Assembly: GCA_902516625.1 (NCBI GenBank)
Contig: CABXYU010000007.1
Coordinates: 1 to 40,051, forward strand
Direction: 5' to 3'
Origin: an uncultured Pelagibacteraceae bacterium
GTDB lineage: Bacteria; Pseudomonadota; Alphaproteobacteria; Pelagibacterales; Pelagibacteraceae
DNA length: 40,051 nucleotides
Positions within the stretch are counted from its first letter, which is position 1. The number at the start of each line of letters is the position of its first letter. The notes beneath the pieces are model-generated. The model made no database searches, had not been told where the DNA came from, and saw only the letters and a program-made list of their open reading frames with translations. This document shows, one piece after another, positions 34,424 through 40,051 of this stretch. Position numbers and translations under genes: made by a program.

Positions 34424-34524
34424 ATACAAAAATAATACTGATCGTTATCATCATTTTGGCCATTGAACTATCAGGTCATGGTATAGTTGTATCCTTAATG
34501 AGATTAATTAACTCAATGGGATGA
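34420..34524 (+). CDS. 34-residue hydrophobic micro-protein
   Basis: ATG at 34420 overlaps the previous TGA (ATGA), and the frame ends at TGA 34522-34524, exactly abutting the stop of the convergent GST gene. It encodes MNTKIILIVIIILAIELSGH followed by a short amphipathic tail: a single membrane span with a glutamate in it. It fills the space between dksA and the GST gene completely. Function unknown; chance ORF cannot be excluded at this length. Confidence 0.42.
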   Translation: MNTKIILIVIIILAIELSGHGIVVSLMRLINSMG

Positions 34525-35151
34525 TTAAGGTTTTGGTGGAAACTCACCTCTATCCATAAACGAAAAGCCTTTTATTACTGCTTCACGCTTTGAAATTTCA
34601 CAGTACCATCTAGAGAGATTTTTGAATTTAGCTAAACCAATATCATGCCACTCATGACGGGCTATCCAGGGAAAAGTAGCTATATCAGCAATTGTATATT
34701 TCTCACCTGATAAAAATTTTGAAACAGATAATCTTTCATCAAGTTCATCGTAAATTCTTTTTGAGATTTTAAAGTATCTATCTTCCCCAAATTTACTTTT
34801 ACCAGAATTATAGTGATGAAACTGGTGATGCTGACCTAGCATAGGTCCAACATAACCCATTTGTGCCATTAACCATTGATTTATTTGGAGCCTATCTTCT
34901 TGATTGTAAAACCTATTACTTTGTTCAGCTAAATAAATTAAAATTGCTCCAGACTCAAAAACTGTTTGGTTATTTTTGTGATCAATGATTACTGGTATCT
35001 TGCGTAAAGGACTTATTTTTTTAAACCCTTCCTCAAATTGTTCTCCGTTGTTAATATCAACTTTGGTCACCTTGTAATCATAACCAATTTCTTCAAGCAT
35101 TATGCTAATTTTTTTCCCATTAGGTGTATTTGCAGAAAATAACTCAATCAC
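34525..35151 (-). CDS. Glutathione S-transferase family protein (YfcG/YghU-like)
   Basis: A 208-residue two-domain GST. The thioredoxin-like N-terminal domain starts IELFSANTPNGKKISIMLEE, with the KIPVI cis-proline and ESGAILIYLAE glutathione-binding segment, as in nu-class disulfide-bond oxidoreductases; the helical C-terminal domain has YTIADIATFPW. The preferred start is GTG at 35151, which begins at the first strand and overlaps the reductase stop by 8 bp. The longest frame (35217) would overlap that gene by 74 bp. It is last in the ferredoxin-reductase run and may handle thiol or peroxide stress. Confidence 0.82.
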   Translation of the reverse strand: MIELFSANTPNGKKISIMLEEIGYDYKVTKVDINNGEQFEEGFKKISPLRKIPVIIDHKNNQTVFESGAILIYLAEQSNRFYNQEDRLQINQWLMAQMGYVGPMLGQHHQFHHYNSGKSKFGEDRYFKISKRIYDELDERLSVSKFLSGEKYTIADIATFPWIARHEWHDIGLAKFKNLSRWYCEISKREAVIKGFSFMDRGEFPPKP

Positions 35152-36163
35152 CTTTGACACCAAGACGGTCTTTGATAGTTTTAGATGAAGTAGTGAATTC
35201 AAATCTATATTTTTCATTTGGTCTTGCTAATTTAAAGCAAGCTCTTGCTGCTAAAGCTCCTTCATGAAAACCAGAAAGTATAAGTTTCAGCTTTCCAGGA
35301 TAATTGCAAATATCCCCTACTGCATAAATACCTTTTTGATTTGTCTCAAACTTTTCTGTATCTACCTCAATAGTTTTTTTATTAATATTTAAACCCCAAT
35401 TCGCTATTGGGCCTAGTTGCATTATTAGACCAAAAAAACCTAACGCGTAGTCTGTTTTGATATTTTCAATTTCATTATCGTCGTTTTTTATGTCTATACT
35501 TTCTAATTGAACATCACCTTTGATTGAAGTCATCTGGTATTTTGTAAATAGATTTATTTTTCCGTCTTTTACAAGTTCATAAATTTTATCTACAGTTGCT
35601 TGGGCACCCCTAAAATCTTCTCTTCTGTGTATTAAATTTACCTTTGAATTACTTGATAATTCAACTGCCCAATCAAGGGCACTATCCCCACCACCAAAAA
35701 TTGTTACTGTTTTACCTTCAAATATCTTTTTATTTTTAATTGAATAAAAAATAGATTTGTTTTCAAATTTCTCACATTCTTTAACTGGAAATTTTCTTGG
35801 CTCAAATGATCCAACTCCACCTGCAATAATTACATTGGGTGTTAAAAATATTGTTCCATTATTAGTTTTTACAACCCAATTTTCATTTTCTTTTCTAACT
35901 TCATCAACTCTTTCACTCAAATGAAATTTGATATCAAATGGCTTTAGCTGATTAATCAAATTATTTGTAAGTTCTTCTCCTGTGCATTCAGGCACTGCAG
36001 GGATATCATAAATTGGTTTATCTGGATAAAGCTCTATACATTGACCTCCAATTTTATCCAGATTATCTACTATCTCACAATTAAGCCCAATTAGTTTTAA
36101 CTGATGAGCTGTAAATAAACCTGTGGGTCCTGCTCCAATAATTAATGCATCAATTTTATTCAT
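35144..36163 (-). CDS. Ferredoxin/flavodoxin-NADP reductase, thioredoxin-reductase-like type
   Basis: A 339-residue FAD/NADPH protein. It has the FAD motif IIGAGPTGLFTAHQL at the N-terminus, the NADPH motif TIFGGGDSALDWAVEL in the middle and a late GIYAVGDICNYPGK segment closing on FAD. The redox CxxC of thioredoxin reductase is absent, which marks the YumC-type ferredoxin-NADP reductases. It moves electrons between NADPH and ferredoxin. The ferredoxin gene is one base upstream, an obvious partner. The GST start overlaps its stop. Confidence 0.9.
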   Translation of the reverse strand: MNKIDALIIGAGPTGLFTAHQLKLIGLNCEIVDNLDKIGGQCIELYPDKPIYDIPAVPECTGEELTNNLINQLKPFDIKFHLSERVDEVRKENENWVVKTNNGTIFLTPNVIIAGGVGSFEPRKFPVKECEKFENKSIFYSIKNKKIFEGKTVTIFGGGDSALDWAVELSSNSKVNLIHRREDFRGAQATVDKIYELVKDGKINLFTKYQMTSIKGDVQLESIDIKNDDNEIENIKTDYALGFFGLIMQLGPIANWGLNINKKTIEVDTEKFETNQKGIYAVGDICNYPGKLKLILSGFHEGALAARACFKLARPNEKYRFEFTTSSKTIKDRLGVKGD

Positions 36164-36164
36164 C

Positions 36165-36485
36165 TTATCCTTGCTTTGATGGAATGTTCACAGTTAGACC
36201 ATCAAGTTCATCTGAAACTATTATCTGACAACTCAGCCTGCTATTTTTTTTTGGTTCAAAGGCCATATCTAACATATCTTCTTCTCCATCTTCTTTGGCT
36301 GGAATTTTATCAAACCATTCGTCTTTTACATACACGTGACATGTCGCACAAGCCATGCCTCCTCCACAATCTGCATCTATACCTGGGATATCATTTTGCA
36401 CTGCACCCTCCATAACTGTCAATCCATTCTGAACATCTATCGTATGATCTTTATTGTCGTGTGTAATGTAAGTTATTTTTGTCAT
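36165..36485 (-). CDS. 2Fe-2S ferredoxin, adrenodoxin type
   Basis: A 106-residue ferredoxin with cluster ligands C40, C46, C49 and C86 in the adrenodoxin-type arrangement (C-x5-C-x2-C, then a distant C). It carries single electrons for oxygenases, iron-sulfur or isoprenoid enzymes; the reductase gene one base downstream would reduce it. It follows proteorhodopsin after an 81-bp gap containing a strong terminator, so read-through or an internal promoter is needed. This ferredoxin-behind-proteorhodopsin order is known from SAR11 genomes. Confidence 0.93.
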   Translation of the reverse strand: MTKITYITHDNKDHTIDVQNGLTVMEGAVQNDIPGIDADCGGGMACATCHVYVKDEWFDKIPAKEDGEEDMLDMAFEPKKNSRLSCQIIVSDELDGLTVNIPSKQG

Positions 36486-36513
36486 GATTATTATATAGTT
36501 ATAGAAAAAAAAT

Positions 36514-36543
36514 AGGGCAAGTATGTGAAAACATACTCGCCCT
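36514..36543 (-). terminator. Strong intrinsic terminator after proteorhodopsin
   Basis: A 12-pair stem (36514-36526 with 36531-36543, one A/C mismatch, 4-base loop) begins 23 bp after the proteorhodopsin stop and is followed on the minus strand by eight Ts after TA. This is the best rho-independent terminator in the window. Confidence 0.85.
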
Positions 36544-36566
36544 AAAATTATTTAATTACTTAGTAA

Positions 36567-37343
36567 TTATCTGCTTCTCGCACCAGCTCCAGAACTCATT
36601 GCAGCTGCCCAGATTACTAGACCGAATGCAATTTTGTTAATGAAGTCAGCTAAGTTGTAAACTACGTTTAGTGAGTTAGCATCTACACCACCTGTTAGGT
36701 AACCAAATACATAACCTAATGGATAAATAGCCCAACCTACAGTTACAATCATTCTCATTGCACCGAACGCAGTTACTAGAGCTTTGTTTCCGCTTTTAGC
36801 AGCAGCTCTTCCAGCTTCACCTGAGAATATTTCATAAAGAATGTATACCCAACCTGCCATACCGATTACAAAACCAAGTGTAGCGTTGATGTATCCAGCT
36901 TCTCCTAAGTATCCTCCGATTAACATTACTAATGAACCGATTAACAATCTCCAGAACATTCCAGAATTTGCTTTTCTTACAGCTACTAGGATTAAGTAGA
37001 ACTCTACCATCTGTAATGGAACTGTAATTAACCAGTCAATATATCTGTATACTGTTGGTGAGTCACCTGTAGCAACCCATACTTCTCTCATGTACATATA
37101 GTGAATGAAAGCAATACCAGTTACAAGACCTGCAACAGTTACTGATGTTTTCCACGCAGGGTTAACAGTACCTCTCTCCATGAAGAAGAAAGCTGTAGCC
37201 GCTAACATACCCATTGAAATTATCCAGAAAGATATTCCAACGAAGTCGTCCTGTGCCAACATCGTAGCGTCTGCTGCATGCGCAATTCCTGTTAAACCTG
37301 TTAAGGCAACAGCTGCAAGAGCAAACAGTTTAAGTTTTTTCAT
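36567..37343 (-). CDS. Proteorhodopsin, predicted blue-absorbing light-driven proton pump
   Basis: A 258-residue seven-helix retinal protein with a signal peptide (about 1-23, AHA cleavage). Functional residues align to the classic protein: counterion D103 (D97) in RYIDWL, proton donor E114 (E108) in VEFYL, H81 (H75) and the retinal Schiff-base lysine K237 in INKIAFG. D and E together mark a proton pump. The tuning site is Q111 (position 105) in VPLQMVEF; glutamine there gives blue absorption, leucine or methionine green. An AAGAGGGAG ribosome site (37350-37358) precedes the ATG by 6 bases, and a strong terminator follows, consistent with high monocistronic expression. Retinal synthesis genes are not in the window. 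Confidence 0.97.
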   Translation of the reverse strand: MKKLKLFALAAVALTGLTGIAHAADATMLAQDDFVGISFWIISMGMLAATAFFFMERGTVNPAWKTSVTVAGLVTGIAFIHYMYMREVWVATGDSPTVYRYIDWLITVPLQMVEFYLILVAVRKANSGMFWRLLIGSLVMLIGGYLGEAGYINATLGFVIGMAGWVYILYEIFSGEAGRAAAKSGNKALVTAFGAMRMIVTVGWAIYPLGYVFGYLTGGVDANSLNVVYNLADFINKIAFGLVIWAAAMSSGAGARSR

Positions 37344-37374
37344 AAAAAACTCCCTCTTTAGTTAGTTTTTATTT

Positions 37375-37399
37375 TAGTTTATATAAACTAGGCCTAGTT
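37375..37399. repeat. Two overlapping palindromes in the proteorhodopsin promoter region
   Basis: TAGTTTATATAAACTA (37375-37390, perfect 16-bp palindrome) overlaps AACTAGGCCTAGTT (37386-37399, perfect 14-bp palindrome). They share the half-site AACTA, giving three TAGTT/AACTA half-sites in 25 bp, 32 bp before the proteorhodopsin start. A TATAAA on the minus strand (37383-37378), a possible -10, lies inside the first. A second AGGCCT (37451-37456) stands 60 bp away towards the divergent gene. Likely an operator; the protein is unknown. I see nothing else firm in this 212-bp gap. Confidence 0.6.
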
Positions 37400-37555
37400 G
37401 ATACTAAGCCAAAGTTGTGCGTTAAATACCAAATAAAAACACTTAATAGAAGGCCTAAATGACATTAATTTACATTGATTTTCCTTACTTTTTAAAATTA
37501 AATGCAATTTGTGATTTAAAAACCACAATAAAACTAACTATCGAATCAAAAAATA

Positions 37556-39457
37556 ATGTCAGAAAAATTTAACAAAATTTATAATCATTCTATAAAAAAC
37601 CCTGAAAAATTTTGGGAAGAGGCTGCTGATGACATCTTTTGGTTTAAGAAACCTACAAAAATTTTAAATAAATCTAACCCCCCTTTTTACAAATGGTACG
37701 AAGATGGCGTTACAAACACATGTTACAACGCTTTAGATTTTCATATTGATCAAGGAAAAGGAAGTCAAACTGCTTTAATTTATGATAGTCCCATTACAGG
37801 AAACAAAAATAAATTTACTTATGAAGAATTAAGATCAAAAGTATCTAAGTTTGCTGGTGCACTGAATGATCAAGGTGTCAATAAAGGTGATCGAGTTATA
37901 ATTTACATGCCCATGATTCCTGAAGCAGTTGTTGCAATGCTTGCTTGTGCAAGAATTGGTGCAATACACTCAGTTGTATTCGGTGGATTTGCTTCAAATG
38001 AACTTGCAAGCAGGATTGATGACAGTAAGGCCAAACTTCTAGTCACTGCATCGTGTGGTTTTGAACCAGGACGAACTGTTGAATATAAACCTTTAGTGGA
38101 CGAAGCTGTTAAACAAGCTCAACATAAAATTAGTAAGATGATCTTATTTCAAAGAAAAGGTCATGAAGTTAAATTAAATGCTCCAATGGAGATTAGTTGG
38201 GAAGAAGCTCATGCTAATGCAAAAGACACTGATTGTGTTGAAATAAATTCTAATGAATTTGCTTACATACTTTATACCTCTGGTACTACAGGCACTCCAA
38301 AAGGAATTGTTAGAGACATTGGGGGCCACATCGTTGCATTAAAATGGACAATGAAAAACATTTATAACATTGATGAAGATGACGTTTGGTGGTCAGCAAG
38401 TGATATTGGTTGGATCGTTGGTCATTCCTATATTGTTTATGCTCCATTGTTTAAAGGATGCACTACTGTATTGTTTGAAGGCAAACCTGTGGGTACACCT
38501 GATGCAGGGGCCTTCTGGAAAATTATTTCTGACTATAAAGTTAAATCTTTATTCACTGCTCCAACAGCTTTTCGAGCTATTAAAAAAGAAGATCCTGAAG
38601 GAAAATTTTTTTCTAAATATGATTTAAGTAAATTTGAAAGTCTATTTCTTGCTGGGGAACGTGCTGATCCAGATACAATAAAATGGGCAGAGAATTTATT
38701 GAAAGTTCCAGTAATTGATCATTGGTGGCAAACTGAAACGAGTTGGGCAATTAGTTCAAACTGCACTGGTATTGAAATGATGAAAACGAAATATGGATCT
38801 GCCTGTAAAGCTGTACCTGGATATGATGTAAAAATTATAAAATCTGATCAAAGTTTAGCAAAACCAAATGAGATGGGTGATATAGTTATTAAATTACCTC
38901 TCCCGCCAGGAACTTTTCCAACTCTTTGGAATGCAGACAAAAGATATAAAGAAAATTATATGAGTAATTATGAAGGTTATTATCAAACTTATGACGCAGG
39001 TCACATTGATGAAGATGGTTATATTTGGATAATGTCTAGAACTGATGATATCATCAATGTAGCTGGCCACAGATTATCAACTGGTGCAATTGAAGAAGTG
39101 CTGTCTGAACATCAATCTGTTGCGGAGTGTGCCGTACTTGGGATAGCTGATAAATTAAAAGGACAACTGCCTATAGGACTAATTGTTTTGAAAGCGGGAG
39201 TAGAAAAAGATAATAAAACAATTTCTCAAGAGTGTATTCAAATGGTAAGAAATAAAATTGGTCCAGTGGCAGCTTTTAAAGTTGCAATAGTTATTAAAAG
39301 GCTTCCAAAAACTAGATCAGGCAAAATTTTAAGGGGAACAATAAGAAAAATTGCTGATAACGTTGAATATAAAATGCCCCCTACAATTGATGACCCTGTA
39401 ATCTTAGATGAAATTAAAGAAGATTTAATCAAAAATAATATTTTGAAAAGTGCTTAA
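37556..39457 (+). CDS. prpE: Propionyl-CoA synthetase-like acyl-CoA ligase
   Basis: A 633-residue AMP-forming acyl-CoA synthetase of the acetyl/propionyl group. The ATP-binding motif YTSGTTGTPKG (240-250), the acid-recognition segment HWWQTETSW, the hinge DDIINVAGHRLSTGAIEE and the C-terminal catalytic lysine in TRSGKIL are all intact. TNTCYNALDFH near the N-terminus and the length favour propionate-CoA ligase PrpE over acetyl-CoA synthetase (about 650). It activates propionate or a similar short acid. It is divergent from proteorhodopsin across the palindrome-bearing gap; the SMR gene overlaps its end by 8 bp. Confidence 0.85.
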   Translation: MSEKFNKIYNHSIKNPEKFWEEAADDIFWFKKPTKILNKSNPPFYKWYEDGVTNTCYNALDFHIDQGKGSQTALIYDSPITGNKNKFTYEELRSKVSKFAGALNDQGVNKGDRVIIYMPMIPEAVVAMLACARIGAIHSVVFGGFASNELASRIDDSKAKLLVTASCGFEPGRTVEYKPLVDEAVKQAQHKISKMILFQRKGHEVKLNAPMEISWEEAHANAKDTDCVEINSNEFAYILYTSGTTGTPKGIVRDIGGHIVALKWTMKNIYNIDEDDVWWSASDIGWIVGHSYIVYAPLFKGCTTVLFEGKPVGTPDAGAFWKIISDYKVKSLFTAPTAFRAIKKEDPEGKFFSKYDLSKFESLFLAGERADPDTIKWAENLLKVPVIDHWWQTETSWAISSNCTGIEMMKTKYGSACKAVPGYDVKIIKSDQSLAKPNEMGDIVIKLPLPPGTFPTLWNADKRYKENYMSNYEGYYQTYDAGHIDEDGYIWIMSRTDDIINVAGHRLSTGAIEEVLSEHQSVAECAVLGIADKLKGQLPIGLIVLKAGVEKDNKTISQECIQMVRNKIGPVAAFKVAIVIKRLPKTRSGKILRGTIRKIADNVEYKMPPTIDDPVILDEIKEDLIKNNILKSA

Positions 39458-39782
39458 AACTTATCTTTTTTTGACAGGAGCAATCTTTTGCGAGGTAGCT
39501 GGTACAATGCTATTACCTGTCTCTCAAAATTTTACTAAATTGACTCCAACTATTTTACTTGCAATTTTTTATATAAGTGCGTTGTATTTACTAACTTTTG
39601 TTGTCAATAAACTTCCAATAGCAATTGTTTATGCAACATGGAGCGGTTTAGGAATTTTCACTATAGCGATACTAGGCTATATTTTTTTTAAGCAAACATT
39701 AGCTTGGCAAGCAGTACTTGGGTTGTTTTTAATCGTAATTGGAGTTGTGCTAGTAAATAGCTTTACAATCAAATTTAATTGA
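39450..39782 (+). CDS. Small multidrug resistance (SMR/EmrE-like) transporter
   Basis: A 110-residue protein with four membrane helices. The proton- and substrate-binding glutamate is E15 in the first helix (GAIFCEVAGT), and YATWSGLGI in helix three matches EmrE. The family exports quaternary cations, or guanidinium in the Gdx branch, against protons. Start is GTG 39450, overlapping the synthetase end by 8 bp; no internal ATG fits. The 3' end overlaps the convergent dihydroorotase gene by 8 bp. Confidence 0.88.
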   Translation: MLKTYLFLTGAIFCEVAGTMLLPVSQNFTKLTPTILLAIFYISALYLLTFVVNKLPIAIVYATWSGLGIFTIAILGYIFFKQTLAWQAVLGLFLIVIGVVLVNSFTIKFN

Positions 39783-40051
39783 ATACTAAAGGGGTTCCTT
39801 CAGGATTACCTAAAATTTTACCATTTTGCATTTTTATTTTTCCATAAATAATTGTGGAAACAGGAGTGCCTTTAAATTCAAAACCATTAAAAGGTGTCCA
39901 GCTACATTTGCTCTCAATATTTTCATTTTTAATCAAAATTTTTTTATTCATATCTACGATAGTAAAATCAGCATCAAAGTCTTTTTTTATAAATCCCTTA
40001 TTCTTAATTCCAAAAATCTTAACAGGATTTTCACAAACTAGTTTTATTAGC
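39775..40051 (-). CDS. pyrC: Dihydroorotase, C-terminal part (continues beyond the window)
   Basis: About 92 residues of an amidohydrolase run in from the right edge and stop at TAA 39777-39775. CENPVKIFGIKNKGFIKKDF, then DADFTIVDMN, SKCSWTPFNGFEFKG and a final GTPLVF give the typical C-terminus of dihydroorotase, the third step of pyrimidine synthesis. The metal-binding residues lie outside the window, so allantoinase or dihydropyrimidinase cannot be completely excluded, but the SKCSWTPF segment favours dihydroorotase. Confidence 0.8.
   Translation of the reverse strand, partial: LIKLVCENPVKIFGIKNKGFIKKDFDADFTIVDMNKKILIKNENIESKCSWTPFNGFEFKGTPVSTIIYGKIKMQNGKILGNPEGTPLVFN

Noticed and set aside
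39826-40041. A 71-residue open frame on the plus strand at the right edge
   Set aside because: It is antisense to the dihydroorotase C-terminus, which has recognisable family motifs; the plus-strand frame has none.
1-40051. CRISPR arrays, tRNA or rRNA genes, insertion sequences, prophage genes or defence systems
   Set aside because: No regularly spaced repeats, no cloverleaf or rRNA-like sequence in any gap, and no transposase, integrase, restriction or toxin domain was recognised on either strand.

Overview
The window reads as a stretch of a streamlined, AT-rich marine alphaproteobacterial genome of the SAR11 clade (Candidatus Pelagibacter or a close relative). The basis is low GC by eye, almost no intergenic DNA, many ATGA/TAATG stop-start overlaps, a proteorhodopsin gene followed by a 2Fe-2S ferredoxin, and the overall gene content. 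This is inference from content, not a database match. No rRNA, tRNA, CRISPR array, transposase or phage gene was seen, and no gene-free stretch exceeds about 215 bases.

Layout. (1) 2-858, plus: the end of a metallopeptidase-like gene, then a membrane-anchored cyclophilin. (2) 847-9545, minus: a solute uptake and catabolism block with EutA-like and ectoine-hydrolase-like (DoeA/EutD) enzymes, a PotABCD-type ABC transporter and a FadN-type beta-oxidation enzyme. (3) 9568-13707, plus: a divergent operon behind a potentially structured leader, with a luciferase-like monooxygenase, DUF1185 protein, alpha/beta hydrolase and aldehyde dehydrogenase; its logic resembles the Rut pyrimidine pathway but the substrate is unknown. 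(4) 13694-20574, minus: psd, pssA, a glycosyltransferase, rlmE, a guaB without CBS domains, a TPR protein, guaA and panB. (5) icd (plus), then alaS, recA, a TolC-type gene split by a one-base frameshift, a glycerate kinase and a GFA protein (minus). (6) 28533-30278, plus: umuDC behind a perfect alphaproteobacterial SOS box. (7) 30271-33665, minus: a small carbohydrate cassette of a GT39/83-like transferase, a GT2 transferase and a PL5-like alginate lyase. (8) 33745-34524, plus: a DksA-like protein without its zinc cysteines and two tiny membrane ORFs. (9) 34525-37343, minus: proteorhodopsin (glutamine at the tuning site, predicted blue-absorbing), ferredoxin, ferredoxin-NADP reductase and a GST. 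(10) 37556-39782, plus: a propionyl-CoA-synthetase-like gene and an SMR transporter; finally the C-terminus of dihydroorotase on minus.

How it fits together. The organism appears to take up small nitrogenous osmolytes or polyamines and break them down, to supplement its energy with light, and to keep core purine, pantothenate, phospholipid, TCA and repair functions in tightly packed operons. All six convergent gene junctions overlap or abut with no terminator between them. Clear hairpins appear instead at same-strand junctions, after the solute-binding-protein, recA, TolC and proteorhodopsin genes.

The items most worth a second look are the Rut-like operon with its possible RNA leader, the ectoine-type enzymes linked to a Pot-type transporter, the paired SOS boxes, the overlapping palindromes between proteorhodopsin and the acyl-CoA synthetase, the PL5 cassette, and the homopolymer frameshift in the TolC gene.
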